Positions 8,724-17,276 of a DNA stretch of 64,000 nt are shown here, piece by piece. The notes under the pieces are model-generated. The model had not been told where the DNA came from and made no database searches. It saw only the letters and a program-made list of their open reading frames with translations. The position numbers were made by a program, and so were the translations under genes. The first letter of the stretch is position 1. Each line of letters opens with the position of its first letter. Source of the stretch: Photorhabdus akhurstii (GTDB taxonomy: Bacteria > Pseudomonadota > Gammaproteobacteria > Enterobacterales > Enterobacteriaceae); contig NZ_RCWE01000027.1 in the NCBI RefSeq assembly GCF_018448925.1, positions 1 to 64,000 of the forward strand. Reading direction: 5' to 3'.

Positions 8724-9320
8724 ATGAATAATATTGAACATACAGAGCTGGATGATGTAAGGCCAATTATTGGTGTACAACTGATTGATGTTCTTGCTAT
8801 TATTGATGTAAAAGCTATCACAAACGATCTCGGTAATTCTATTAGTCATGACCCTAGCAAACCAACGGTAATGGATGATAAATATATTTATTACATTACC
8901 TCTCAAAATAATATTTATGTGCCCAAAAATAATGCTCAAGGTACACTTTTAATTCAAGGTAAGGTAGGGGATGTAATTAGATGGCGAGCCTCAACGCTAT
9001 CAGCCCAATTTGATGATCAGGTATTTCTGTATCATATGGAAGGGGTGGGCGCCAAATCGTTAGTTTCGCCACCAACCCTAACTTCGGCTGTATCTCAAGT
9101 TGCGGCCCCAAGTAAAGAGGCAACGTTAGGGACTAACCAAGACTATCCAGTCGTACTGGAAACGCGTAATATTTTCAATCAAGGATCTAAATTACGTACT
9201 CCAGGTGTAGCAAGATATTCATGGTATATATCCATTTTCGAAAGATGGAATGTTAAAGACAACGTTGGTAATCTTGTTGGCTATCTTGCTCATTCTCCAA
9301 ATATTCAAATAGTTGATTAA
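8724..9320 (+). CDS. PixA/AidA-family inclusion-body protein, copy B3
   Basis: 198 residues. The ATG at 8724 is chosen because it aligns with B2 (MNNIE) and follows AGGAACAGTATT; an upstream ATG at 8700 lacks a binding site and is not conserved. The protein repeats the B2 sequence with about 14 exchanges, which makes this pair the youngest duplication. It is followed by the same terminator as B2. It is the last gene of the array; the fimbrial recombinase lies 400 bases away on the other strand. Confidence 0.82.
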   Translation: MNNIEHTELDDVRPIIGVQLIDVLAIIDVKAITNDLGNSISHDPSKPTVMDDKYIYYITSQNNIYVPKNNAQGTLLIQGKVGDVIRWRASTLSAQFDDQVFLYHMEGVGAKSLVSPPTLTSAVSQVAAPSKEATLGTNQDYPVVLETRNIFNQGSKLRTPGVARYSWYISIFERWNVKDNVGNLVGYLAHSPNIQIVD

Positions 9321-9379
9321 ATTTAACATTATCTAAAAATTTAATAAATTAACCATGAAATATTAAAAGTCAACAGGCT

Positions 9380-9416
9380 ATCACTGGAAAACAGAGTATA
9401 ATTTCCAGTGATTTTA
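9380..9416 (+). terminator. Terminator after pair A3-B3
   Basis: ATCACTGGAAA, an 11-base loop, TTTCCAGTGAT, then TTT; a copy of the structure at 7525. Confidence 0.9.
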
Positions 9417-9597
9417 TTTTCTTCATTCCGGCGAAAATATCCATTCATGCAATAATGGAAATTATTATTAAAATTATCCTTAAATAGATGTTTTTATTTA
9501 ATTGTTTTATTGGTTAATTTCCAAAAAAAACTATTTCAAACGTAATTATAAGAAATAATAAGTGGTGTCTTATGATGTGGATAATGGGTTTGTTGTA

Positions 9598-9628
9598 TAA
9601 AAAATCCTCATCAAGAGATGGACGAGGA
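9598..9628 (-). terminator. Terminator of the madI-like recombinase gene
   Basis: Read on the minus strand: TCCTCGTC, loop CATCTCTT, GATGAGGA, then TTTTTT. The stem is 8 bp with one wobble, about 90 bases past the recombinase stop codon. The rest of 9321-9718 holds nothing else that I can see. Confidence 0.85.
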
Positions 9629-9718
9629 CTTTTACCATTGGATAATTAGATGATTTTTTTGTTTCAAAGAGAAATAGTTTCTCATACTACATATCTTACA
9701 TAAAAAGAGATATTGAAA

Positions 9719-10291
9719 TTAATCGAGTCCTTTTGCAGGAACCTCCCATATCTTGAAGAATCGTTTTACATTGCTTGCGGTGTAAATAACGGTATGGGAT
9801 ATATTTCGATGACCGAGATAATCTTGAATAAGGCGTGTATCTCTTCCTAAATCAGCGAGAGCATAACCACAAGCATGTCTTAACATGTGTGGATGAGGTG
9901 AAATATTAACTAATGCTTGCTTGCCATAACGTTTTAATAAACCATAAACTTGCTGGCGTGAAATAGCTCCTGATTTTTGTGATAAAAAGACCCATTCTGT
10001 ATCTGATTCTCGCCAACTCTTTCTAATATTAAACCATTGATTTAGCGCTTTAATTTCTTCTGGTATTAACGGGTGTGTGGTTGATAATCCCCCTTTTAAT
10101 CGCCTGACATGAATAATTTCTGAGCTAAGATCAAGATCGGATAATGTTAGATTACAGAGTTCGCTCACTCTAAAACCATGAATAAAGCACATCAATAACA
10201 TGCAATAATCTCGCTCGGCGTGACGTCCCTGACGTGCTTTTTCTAAAATCGCATTAATTTCATATCTGGTCAAAAACTTACGTTTCTTCAT
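9719..10291 (-). CDS. madI: FimB/MrpI-type tyrosine recombinase (fimbrial phase switch)
   Basis: 190 residues, the usual size of the short FimB/FimE/MrpI recombinases that invert fimbrial promoters. The catalytic set is visible: Arg in HGFRVSELCNL, Lys in RRLKGG, HMLRHACGYALA (His-x-x-Arg), LGHRNISHTVIYT with the second His and the nucleophilic Tyr. AGGAATTATTTTC precedes the ATG. It is divergent from the fimbrial operon and faces a pair of inverted repeats 240-550 bases away. That is the arrangement of mrpI in Proteus mirabilis and madI in Photorhabdus, where the switch controls maternal-adhesion fimbriae. The name madI is by position and similarity; orthology was not tested. Confidence 0.88.
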   Translation of the reverse strand: MKKRKFLTRYEINAILEKARQGRHAERDYCMLLMCFIHGFRVSELCNLTLSDLDLSSEIIHVRRLKGGLSTTHPLIPEEIKALNQWFNIRKSWRESDTEWVFLSQKSGAISRQQVYGLLKRYGKQALVNISPHPHMLRHACGYALADLGRDTRLIQDYLGHRNISHTVIYTASNVKRFFKIWEVPAKGLD

Positions 10292-10529
10292 GAAAATAAT
10301 TCCTGTGCAATTGGGGCGGATAGTTATAGGTAGAAAAATAATATTAATCTACCGGAATATATCAATTAATAGAACTTTTATAAAATTATTAGCTGGTAAC
10401 TCTAATTATTTTGACCAAAATCTATAATTATCGTTTTTAGATAGTTATAGATAGCCATTTTTTAATAGAAAATATCAGCTTGTAAGCTTTGTAATTATAT
10501 ATATGGAAATTATTTAACAATAAAAAGAA

Positions 10530-10553
10530 ACTAAACAGAATGCACCAAACTGT
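10530..10553 (+). repeat. Left inverted repeat of the fimbrial switch
   Basis: ACTAAACAGAATGCACCAAACTGT up to two mismatches matches the reverse complement of 10821-10844; the inner 15 bases AATGCACCAAACTGT match perfectly. Confidence 0.88.
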
Positions 10554-10820
10554 AAATATGTTCCTATAAAACGACTGATTAAGTCAAATTTTGTGTAATG
10601 CCAAATTGCCAATGTTTAACTATTTATAATAGCTGGTTTTTTTTCATTGTTTTTTACTATTTTTTACACGCTGCCATTAATTTATTGTAAAAAATTAGTA
10701 GGTTCATCTGAATTCAATCAAATATTAATCGATTAATTAGATTATAAGTTCGAATTAATATCTTTTTTCGAGTGTTAACTCCGAAATATTATGTCCTCTT
10801 AGTGTTTTTGACTGAAAAAA
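10554..10820 (+). promoter_or_regulatory. Invertible promoter segment (mad-type switch)
   Basis: A 267-base AT-rich segment lying between the two inverted repeats, 155 bases before the major pilin ATG. Size, position and a neighbouring recombinase match the MrpI switch of P. mirabilis. In the orientation given, a TATAAT at 10625-10630 points towards the pilin gene, with TTGCCA at 10606-10611, but their 13-base spacing is too short. I therefore cannot say whether this copy is ON or OFF. Confidence 0.82.
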
Positions 10821-10844
10821 ACAGTTTGGTGCATTTTGTTTGGT
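10821..10844 (-). repeat. Right inverted repeat of the fimbrial switch
   Basis: ACAGTTTGGTGCATT followed by TTGTTTGGT is the inverted partner of 10530-10553, with a perfect 15-base core. Confidence 0.88.
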
Positions 10845-10975
10845 TTAGAAAATATTAATCCGAGATTTTTAAACTGTTTTGCACTGAATATTGGGTGCAT
10901 GGAGCTGGAATCCTGCACGGTTATTTTTTTTATGGTATTGGGTATTTTATCCTTAAATTCAAGGAATTAATTCAC

Positions 10976-11515
10976 ATGATATTGAATAAATTGGTTATGG
11001 CCCTGGGGTTAGGAGTAGCTTTGGCTGCGGGTTCTGTAAATGCAGCGAATCCTAGCCAAGGTCACGGAACGGTGACTTTTACCGGGTCTATTACTGATGC
11101 ACCTTGTTCTATCACCCCGGAAACGGTTGATCAGGTAGTTCCAATGGGTTCTATTTCTAGCGCATCTTTGCAAAACGGTGGCCGTTCTTCTTCCACGCCA
11201 TTCAAAATTTCTTTAGATAACTGTACGACTGAAACGATAAGTACAGTCACTACGACGTTTGTCGGCGCTAAATCTAGCATTACCGGCGGTGATGGTTTGC
11301 TAGGTATCGAAGGCGTTGCTAAAGGTGCGGGTATTGCGATCACTGATGCGGGCGGTAACAAAATCAAACTAGGGACTCCCTCACCGGCTGTAGCTCTGCA
11401 TGATGGTAATAATGATCTGCATTTTGCTGCCTATCTTCAGGGGGATACTTCACCTGATGCCGTTGTTCCGGGTAATTTCACCGGCATTGCCAACTTCCAG
11501 CTGACTTATCAATAA
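10976..11515 (+). CDS. madA: Major fimbrial subunit (MrpA/MadA-like)
   Basis: 179 residues. The signal peptide MILNKLVMALGLGVALAAGS ends at VNA-ANPS. The mature part has the N-terminal donor strand (HGTVTFTGSITDAPC), the pilin disulfide cysteines, and the C-terminal beta-strand ending NFQLTYQ with penultimate tyrosine, as in chaperone-usher pilins. The start is the ATG at 10976 after AAGGA; an upstream ATG at 10895 would hide the signal peptide. First gene after the invertible promoter and followed by a stem-loop, which fits a highly expressed rod subunit. The symbol follows the Photorhabdus mad operon by synteny. Confidence 0.88.
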   Translation: MILNKLVMALGLGVALAAGSVNAANPSQGHGTVTFTGSITDAPCSITPETVDQVVPMGSISSASLQNGGRSSSTPFKISLDNCTTETISTVTTTFVGAKSSITGGDGLLGIEGVAKGAGIAITDAGGNKIKLGTPSPAVALHDGNNDLHFAAYLQGDTSPDAVVPGNFTGIANFQLTYQ

Positions 11516-11529
11516 GTCTTTTCATGCAT

Positions 11530-11559
11530 GGAAACGCTGACAGGGAGGCGGGCGTTTCC
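11530..11559 (+). terminator. Intercistronic stem-loop after the major pilin gene
   Basis: GGAAACGC, loop, GCGTTTCC, then TAATTAAAAG with a short T run further on. Probably a partial terminator or 3' stabiliser that keeps the major subunit in excess of the downstream usher and chaperone. Confidence 0.65.
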
Positions 11560-11598
11560 TAATTAAAAGTTTTGAATAAGTTTAGCTGGAGAGACGTT

Positions 11599-12147
11599 AT
11601 GAGTCGATATGCTGCCGTTGTTGTAGTGCCCTGCCTGTTAATGTTTTCCTGTGTTATTGAAGCTGAAACGGCAGCTCCACGAGGAACACAAGGATATGGT
11701 CGCGTTAGCATGCAAGGCACCATCATTGATACGGCCTGTGCGATTGACGCAGGTAGCCGTGACCAGACGATTGAGTTAGCCACGATCCCGGTAAGCCGGA
11801 TGATACATGATGGACAGGGACCAGCACGCCCCTTTTCCATCCGTTTGATTAACTGTGTTCTGACTTCCGCCACTTTGGGTAAACCTGATTGGCGCCACTT
11901 TCAGGTAACGTTTGACGGCGTACCGGATGGGAACAATTTCCGCTTATTGGGTGTGGCTCAAGGAGTAGCGTTACAAATTACCGACATGTACGGCAATCAA
12001 GCGTACCCGGGAACTCCACTACCGGTGGGAGACTTACAGGCAGGGCGGATGACGCTTAATTACGCGATGCGATTGGTGGGTAATCACCAGTTATTGCAAG
12101 CAGGGCAGTATCGAACCTCTGTTCGGTTCAGGCTGGATTATTACTAA
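11599..12147 (+). CDS. madB: Minor fimbrial subunit (MrpB/MadB-like)
   Basis: 182 residues. The ATG at 11599 follows GGAGAG; a TTG at 11572 has no site. The signal peptide runs to about IEAETA. The mature domain has the donor strand GRVSMQGTIIDTAC, a second cysteine in LINCVL, and ends in FRLDYY, as do chaperone-usher subunits. In the homologous mrp operon this position is held by MrpB, thought to act as a termination or anchor subunit. Twenty bases separate it from the usher gene. Confidence 0.82.
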   Translation: MSRYAAVVVVPCLLMFSCVIEAETAAPRGTQGYGRVSMQGTIIDTACAIDAGSRDQTIELATIPVSRMIHDGQGPARPFSIRLINCVLTSATLGKPDWRHFQVTFDGVPDGNNFRLLGVAQGVALQITDMYGNQAYPGTPLPVGDLQAGRMTLNYAMRLVGNHQLLQAGQYRTSVRFRLDYY

Positions 12148-12166
12148 TCATCGATCTGGGAATGCT

Positions 12167-14722
12167 ATGGCTTTATTTTTGGGTTCGACCACTGAATATG
12201 ACAAAGTGGTCTCGGTTCGGTGTGTCCTGAAACCTCTTATTATTTCGGTATTGCTTGCTTTAATAGGTACTCACGCTGTGTATGCGGAAGAGGAAATTGA
12301 ATTTAATACGGACGTGTTGGATGTTCAGGATCGTTCTCGGATTAATTTAAAAGAGTTTTCCCGTGCGGGTTATATCATGCCGGGGGATTATCAGATGGCG
12401 ATACGTCTGAACAAGAGCGAATTGCCGGAAATGCCGGTCACTTTTATGGCGCCGCCGGATGATCCTCAAGGAAGTGTGGCGTGTTTGCCGCCTGAATTGG
12501 TGAAACAGTTAGGGTTGCGGGCGGAATGGGAATCAAAGATTACCTGGTGGAACAATAACCAGTGCCTGGAGACTAAAGCGCTGCCGGGCATGACGGTGCG
12601 CGGTGATCTGAGCAGTGACACGTTATACCTGAGTATGCCTCAAGCCTATCTCGAATATAGCTCGCCAGACTGGGACCCGCCGTCACGTTGGGATGAAGGG
12701 ATTTTCGGGATGATGTTTGATTATAACGTCAATGCTCAGGTCTCTAAGCCGACGAAGGGAAATGAAAATCAGAATGTCAGCGCCAATGGTACGACCGGGA
12801 TAAATTTGGGCGCGTGGCGTCTGCGGGCAGACTGGCAATCACAGTATAACCACACCACGGGGCGGGGAGGGAGCACTGAGAAAAACTGGGATTGGAGCCG
12901 TTATTACTTATACCGGGCCATACCACGTTGGAATGCCAAATTAACCTTGGGCGAGGATTACCTCAATTCAAATATCTTTGACAGCTTCCGTTTTACTGGG
13001 GTGAGTCTGGTGACGGATGACAATATGTTGCCTCCGAACCTGCGAGGCTATGCGCCGGAAGTGACAGGAGTGGCGAAAACCAATGCCAGAGTGACTATTC
13101 GTCAGCAGGGACGGGTATTGTATGAGACCCAGGTTGCGCCAGGGCCATTCCGTATTCAGGACATTAATGACGCAGTGAGCGGCAAACTGGATGTTCGGGT
13201 AGAGGAGCAGGATGGCGGTTTACAAGAATTTCAGATCGATACCGCGAATATTCCTTATTTAACCCGTCCGGGCCGGGTGCAGTACAAACTGGCGGCGGGG
13301 AAGCCAACCAACTGGAAGCATCACAGTGAAGGATCGGGCTTTGGTATCGGCGAATTTTCCTGGGGAGTAAACAACGGTTGGTCATTGTACGGCGGGATAC
13401 TGGGAGCCGGGGATTATAATGCGTTGTCGTTGGGGGTTGGTCGTGATCTGATGACCTTCGGAGCGCTCTCCTTTGATGTCACTGAATCCCGCGCCCATTT
13501 ACCGGCTGAGGATCAAACGTTGACTGGCGGCTCTTATCGTCTCAGTTATTCCAAGCGTTTTGAGGAGTATGACAGCCAGGTGACTTTTGCCGGTTATCGT
13601 TTCTCGGAACGTGACTTTATGAGCATGAGCCAGTATCTGGATCGTCGTTACCACGATGGTGATGCAGAGAGCAATAAAGAACTTTACACCATTATGTTGA
13701 ACAAGCAGTTCACGCATATTGGTGCCAGTATCTACCTGAATTACAGCCACCAGACTTACTGGAATCGTTCGAATAACGATCGTTATAACGTATCAATATC
13801 ACGCTATTTTGATATTGGCAGTTATAAGAACATTAACCTGAATCTGTCTGCTTACCGTAATAAATATGAAGGTAAAAATGACGACGGGATGTATATGACG
13901 TTATCCCTGCCGTGGGGTAATTCAGGAACTATCAGTTATAACGCAATGGCCAATCGGGAAGGTAACTCCCACACGGTAGGTTATTACGATCGAATTAATG
14001 AAAACAGTAACTATCGTTTAGCGGTTGGTACCAGTATTGATGGCAAGGCCGCGGCTAACGGTTATTTAACCCATTACGGCGATCGTGCTCAACTGACGAC
14101 CAGTGCGAGTTATCAGGATGGACGTTATACCACGGCAGCGCTTTCTATCCAGGGGGGCATGACCGTGACGCCGAAAGGCGCGGCGCTGCATCGCATTAAT
14201 ATGCCGGGGACCACCCGTTTGATGGTGGATACCGATGGTGTCGGCGGCGTACCTGTGAAAGGTTTCGGCGCGATTACCCATACCAATATGTTCGGTAAAG
14301 CGGTGATCTCTGATGTGAACAACTATTACCGCAACAGTGCGAGTATTGATTTAAACAAACTGCCGGACAATGTGGAGGCAGTACGGTCGGTACAACAGGC
14401 AACACTGACGGAAGGGGCGATTGGTTATCGTAAATTCCAGGTGATATCCGGTGAAAAAGCGATGGCGCTGATCCGCTTGCCGGATGGTAGCGTGCCGCCG
14501 TTTGGGGCAACGGTACTGAATAAGGACCAACGGGAGATCGGTATCGTCAGTGATGGTGGGAACACCTACCTGAGCGGGATAAATCCCGGAGAGAAACTGA
14601 ATGTGCGTTGGGATGGAGAATTGCAGTGTGTGATTGAGCTGCCACATCAATTACCAAAAGTGGAAGAGATGGCTTCGTTATTACTGCCTTGCCAACTGGC
14701 CGACGGTAATAAACAGCCATGA
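12167..14722 (+). CDS. madC: Outer-membrane usher (MrpC/MadC-like)
   Basis: 851 residues, typical for PapC/FimD ushers. A signal peptide ending at VYAEEE leads into the N-terminal chaperone-binding domain (IEFNTDVLDV, then FSRAGYIMPGDYQ). The 24-strand barrel has the plug-region signatures MLPPNLRGYAPEVTGVAKTNA, VAPGPFRIQDI and DVRVEEQDG. The C-terminal domains hold PDGSVPPFGATV and a Cys pair (LQCVIELP ... LLPCQLA). It secretes and assembles subunits delivered by the chaperone encoded next. The base composition is richer in G+C than the flanking AT-rich region, as in the rest of the operon. Confidence 0.93.
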   Translation: MALFLGSTTEYDKVVSVRCVLKPLIISVLLALIGTHAVYAEEEIEFNTDVLDVQDRSRINLKEFSRAGYIMPGDYQMAIRLNKSELPEMPVTFMAPPDDPQGSVACLPPELVKQLGLRAEWESKITWWNNNQCLETKALPGMTVRGDLSSDTLYLSMPQAYLEYSSPDWDPPSRWDEGIFGMMFDYNVNAQVSKPTKGNENQNVSANGTTGINLGAWRLRADWQSQYNHTTGRGGSTEKNWDWSRYYLYRAIPRWNAKLTLGEDYLNSNIFDSFRFTGVSLVTDDNMLPPNLRGYAPEVTGVAKTNARVTIRQQGRVLYETQVAPGPFRIQDINDAVSGKLDVRVEEQDGGLQEFQIDTANIPYLTRPGRVQYKLAAGKPTNWKHHSEGSGFGIGEFSWGVNNGWSLYGGILGAGDYNALSLGVGRDLMTFGALSFDVTESRAHLPAEDQTLTGGSYRLSYSKRFEEYDSQVTFAGYRFSERDFMSMSQYLDRRYHDGDAESNKELYTIMLNKQFTHIGASIYLNYSHQTYWNRSNNDRYNVSISRYFDIGSYKNINLNLSAYRNKYEGKNDDGMYMTLSLPWGNSGTISYNAMANREGNSHTVGYYDRINENSNYRLAVGTSIDGKAAANGYLTHYGDRAQLTTSASYQDGRYTTAALSIQGGMTVTPKGAALHRINMPGTTRLMVDTDGVGGVPVKGFGAITHTNMFGKAVISDVNNYYRNSASIDLNKLPDNVEAVRSVQQATLTEGAIGYRKFQVISGEKAMALIRLPDGSVPPFGATVLNKDQREIGIVSDGGNTYLSGINPGEKLNVRWDGELQCVIELPHQLPKVEEMASLLLPCQLADGNKQP

Positions 14723-14817
14723 TTTTAATTGACTGGCAGCGTGAAAACCTTATTGCTGTCACCGAAGTGTATCGCGGTGATCTGTAATGATTATTCTAAG
14801 CATGAGTAATTGAGAGC

Positions 14818-15567
14818 ATGAAATTGAACAATACAATCAATGTAATCACGATAGCTATCTTAAGTCTGTCAGTGATCAGTGAGTCAATGGCGGCTATTGC
14901 GCTGGATCGTACCCGCGTTGTGTTTAACGGTGAGGACAAATCCACCAGTATGGATATCAGCAACCAGAACAAAGAGTTGCCGTATCTGGCGCAGGGATGG
15001 ATAGAAGATGAACAGGGTAACAAAATCAATGGTCCGTTAGTGGTGACGCCGCCGGTACAGCGGGTGGAGCCGGGCGCTAAGAGCCAGGTGAAAATACAGT
15101 CACTGCCAACCATCGCACAGTTACCACAAGATCGGGAAAGCTTGTTCTATTTTAATTTGCGTGAAATTCCGCCGCGCAGTAAGAAGCCGAATACCTTGCA
15201 GATTGCGTTACAAACTCGGATCAAGCTGTTCTATCGTCCGAAAGCCATTTTTGCCAGCCGTACCGATTTGGATAATCCGTGGCAAGAGAAGATGACTTTG
15301 ACGCGTCAGGGAGACCGATATCAGGTGAACAATCCGACACCGTATTACATCACCGTGGTGGATGCATCAAGCCAGCTTAAGGGCGAGACGGCGGCGGGAT
15401 TTAAACCGTTTATGATAGCGCCTAAAAGTAGTGCGGTGCTGAGTGGCAGTACCGGGGAGTTAGGGAGTGCGCCGGTACTAACGTATGTCAATGATTATGG
15501 CGGCCGACCGCAATTAACTTTTAATTGTGCGGGGAACCATTGTCAGGTGACTAAACATTCGTCGTGA
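14818..15567 (+). CDS. madD: Periplasmic fimbrial chaperone (MrpD/MadD-like)
   Basis: 249 residues, PapD type. The signal peptide ends near SMAAIA. The two subunit-anchoring residues are present: Arg in LDRTRVVFNG and Lys in TRIKLFYRP. The G1 strand follows TPPVQRVEPGAKSQVKIQ, and LPQDRESLFYFNLREIP is the family signature; the short F1-G1 loop places it in the FGS class. It lies 95 bases after the usher and GAGAG precedes the ATG. It caps and folds the subunits of this operon. Confidence 0.92.
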   Translation: MKLNNTINVITIAILSLSVISESMAAIALDRTRVVFNGEDKSTSMDISNQNKELPYLAQGWIEDEQGNKINGPLVVTPPVQRVEPGAKSQVKIQSLPTIAQLPQDRESLFYFNLREIPPRSKKPNTLQIALQTRIKLFYRPKAIFASRTDLDNPWQEKMTLTRQGDRYQVNNPTPYYITVVDASSQLKGETAAGFKPFMIAPKSSAVLSGSTGELGSAPVLTYVNDYGGRPQLTFNCAGNHCQVTKHSS

Positions 15568-15591
15568 TGGGTAAAGTCGGGAGGGGCGACA

Positions 15592-16185
15592 ATGAACATC
15601 AAGCGGATAAGTTGCGTACTGGCACTGGCGATCTGGCTGATACCGATGACGGAGAGTCAGGCGAGGGAGACGCGGGCAGCAGATATAGATGGGCTGTACG
15701 GTGAACTGCATGTGTTTGGTGGGCTGACTGAGGCGGCCTGTCGACTGGACATGACCTCTGCATGGCAGGAGGTGAATCTGGGGAACACGCCAAACAGTGA
15801 CTTACGCCAGCCAGGTGATAAAGGAACACCGATACCGTTCACATTGAAGTTTCGTGACTGTCTAAGAACTAAAGGGGCAGTCAATGACAGTCGGACCGGC
15901 AATCTGACGTGGGATCAGTTACAGCCGGTGGTAACGGTTAGTTTTGCGGCGCCGGCGGATCGCGATTATCCACATTTGGTGCGGGTGACGGGTATCACCG
16001 GGTTGGGGTTACAGATAACAGATACCGCGAATAATGATATCCGGTTGGGAGAGCGGGGACGCCCCCGTTTTACGGCGTCGGGGCAGGACAGCTTGGAATA
16101 TTACGTGACGCCGGTGCGGACGCCGAGAGCGCTAGGGATTGGGCAATATCGCGCGGTAGTGGATTTCAGGGTGAATTATGACTAA
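15592..16185 (+). CDS. madE: Minor fimbrial subunit (MrpE/MadE-like)
   Basis: 197 residues with a signal peptide (cleavage near ESQARE). The donor strand is GELHVFGGLTEAACRLD, the second cysteine is in FRDCLR, and the C-terminus is YRAVVDFRVNYD with the penultimate aromatic typical of subunits that bind chaperone. A GGAGGGGCGAC site precedes the ATG. Position and size match MrpE. It overlaps the next gene by eight bases, so translation is probably coupled. Exact place in the fibre (adaptor or minor rod) is unknown. Confidence 0.8.
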   Translation: MNIKRISCVLALAIWLIPMTESQARETRAADIDGLYGELHVFGGLTEAACRLDMTSAWQEVNLGNTPNSDLRQPGDKGTPIPFTLKFRDCLRTKGAVNDSRTGNLTWDQLQPVVTVSFAAPADRDYPHLVRVTGITGLGLQITDTANNDIRLGERGRPRFTASGQDSLEYYVTPVRTPRALGIGQYRAVVDFRVNYD

Positions 16186-16759
16186 TTCTCTGTGTTCTCT
16201 TTTTCAGTGTTCTCTGCGAATAGAAAGGCAGTATCGCAGGCAGAAAAAATGGAGCGTATTACTGTTTAGCTGTTTGTTGAGTGTAAATGCTCAGGCTGAT
16301 TTACTGACAAATTTAGCCGCAAGACCTGTCAGTAATTTTGCGGGTAAAACACCGGTCAATATTTACGGCGTGGTTATCGCTCCTCCACCTTGTGTGATTA
16401 ATAACGGCAATACTATTGATGTAGATTTTGGCGACGTGATGATTACCCGCATTGATGGGGTTAATTATATGCAACCCGTTAAATACACCGTGAGATGTGA
16501 AAAAATGCCGGCTAATGCGATGAAAATGATGATATCGGGTAACGCTGCCAGTTTTGATCGAACGGTGTTACAAACCAATCACGCTGGGCTAGGCATCGCT
16601 GTTATTCATAACGGGCGAAAATTGCCCGTCAATGACTGGATGAAATTTAGCTATCCTAATTTTCCTGAGTTACATGCGGTGCCGGTAAAAGATATGGCTG
16701 CGGTATTGAAAGGCGGCGACTTTGGCGCGGGTGCAACCATGATGGTTGAATACCAGTGA
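16178..16759 (+). CDS. madF: Minor fimbrial subunit (MrpF/MadF-like)
   Basis: 193 residues. A long basic N-terminus precedes a signal peptide core (VLLFSCLLSVNAQADL), so translation may in fact begin inside the listed frame. The mature domain has PPPCVINNGNTIDVDFGDV, a motif shared with the next two genes, a second Cys in TVRCEK and the terminal ATMMVEYQ. This CxINxGNxIxVDFG signature marks PapG/MrpF-G-like minor subunits near the fibre tip. It overlaps madE by eight bases. Confidence 0.78.
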   Translation: MTNSLCSLFQCSLRIERQYRRQKKWSVLLFSCLLSVNAQADLLTNLAARPVSNFAGKTPVNIYGVVIAPPPCVINNGNTIDVDFGDVMITRIDGVNYMQPVKYTVRCEKMPANAMKMMISGNAASFDRTVLQTNHAGLGIAVIHNGRKLPVNDWMKFSYPNFPELHAVPVKDMAAVLKGGDFGAGATMMVEYQ

Positions 16760-16773
16760 ACGGGAGACATGCA

Positions 16774-17265
16774 ATGAACCCTCTGATCTATCGTGTTTTC
16801 TGGGGTGCGTGCCTGGGGTTAATCAGTGTGATGCCGGGACAGGCGGCAGATAATATGTGGTTTCACGGCACACTGCTTGAAGCGCCCTCTTGCGTGATTA
16901 ATGACGGCAATATGATTGATGTCTATTTTGGTCGCAATGTTGGCATCCATCAGGTGGACGGGGTGAATTATACCAAGCCCGTGAATTACCAGTTGGTATG
17001 TGCGCCTAATCTCTCAGGTTGGAGTTTAGGATTAACGGTGATTGGCCCGCCAACCTCATTTGATGCTGCCGCGTTGCAAACCAATATTACTGATTTAGGC
17101 ATTCGTCTGACGTTGGATGGTAAAGCGTTCACCCTTAATGAGCGTATTCCGGTGGCATCACAGAAACAGCCGGTGATACAAGCGGTGCCGGTGAAAAAAC
17201 CAGGAAGTACGTTGCCGGAAGGGGCATTTGAAGTGACGGCGACATTGCTGGCGGAATACCAGTGA
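16774..17265 (+). CDS. madG: Minor fimbrial subunit (MrpG/MadG-like)
   Basis: 163 residues. The ATG at 16774 follows GGGAGA by seven bases; an in-frame ATG at 16756 has no good site. The signal peptide ends at GQAADN. The mature part closely repeats the layout of madF: SCVINDGNMIDVYFGRNVG, a second Cys in LVCAPN, QTNITDLGIRL, and the terminal ATLLAEYQ. The two genes are probably duplicates. A tip-adaptor role is inferred from the family. Confidence 0.78.
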   Translation: MNPLIYRVFWGACLGLISVMPGQAADNMWFHGTLLEAPSCVINDGNMIDVYFGRNVGIHQVDGVNYTKPVNYQLVCAPNLSGWSLGLTVIGPPTSFDAAALQTNITDLGIRLTLDGKAFTLNERIPVASQKQPVIQAVPVKKPGSTLPEGAFEVTATLLAEYQ

Positions 17266-17276
17266 AAGGAAACTTA

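Noticed and set aside
10606-10630. TTGCCA and TATAAT in the invertible segment as an ON promoter
   Set aside because: The spacing is 13 bases instead of about 17, so the orientation of the switch stays open.
14066-14762. Several minus-strand frames inside the usher gene
   Set aside because: Shadows of a GC-rich coding region; they overlap one another and have no start signals.
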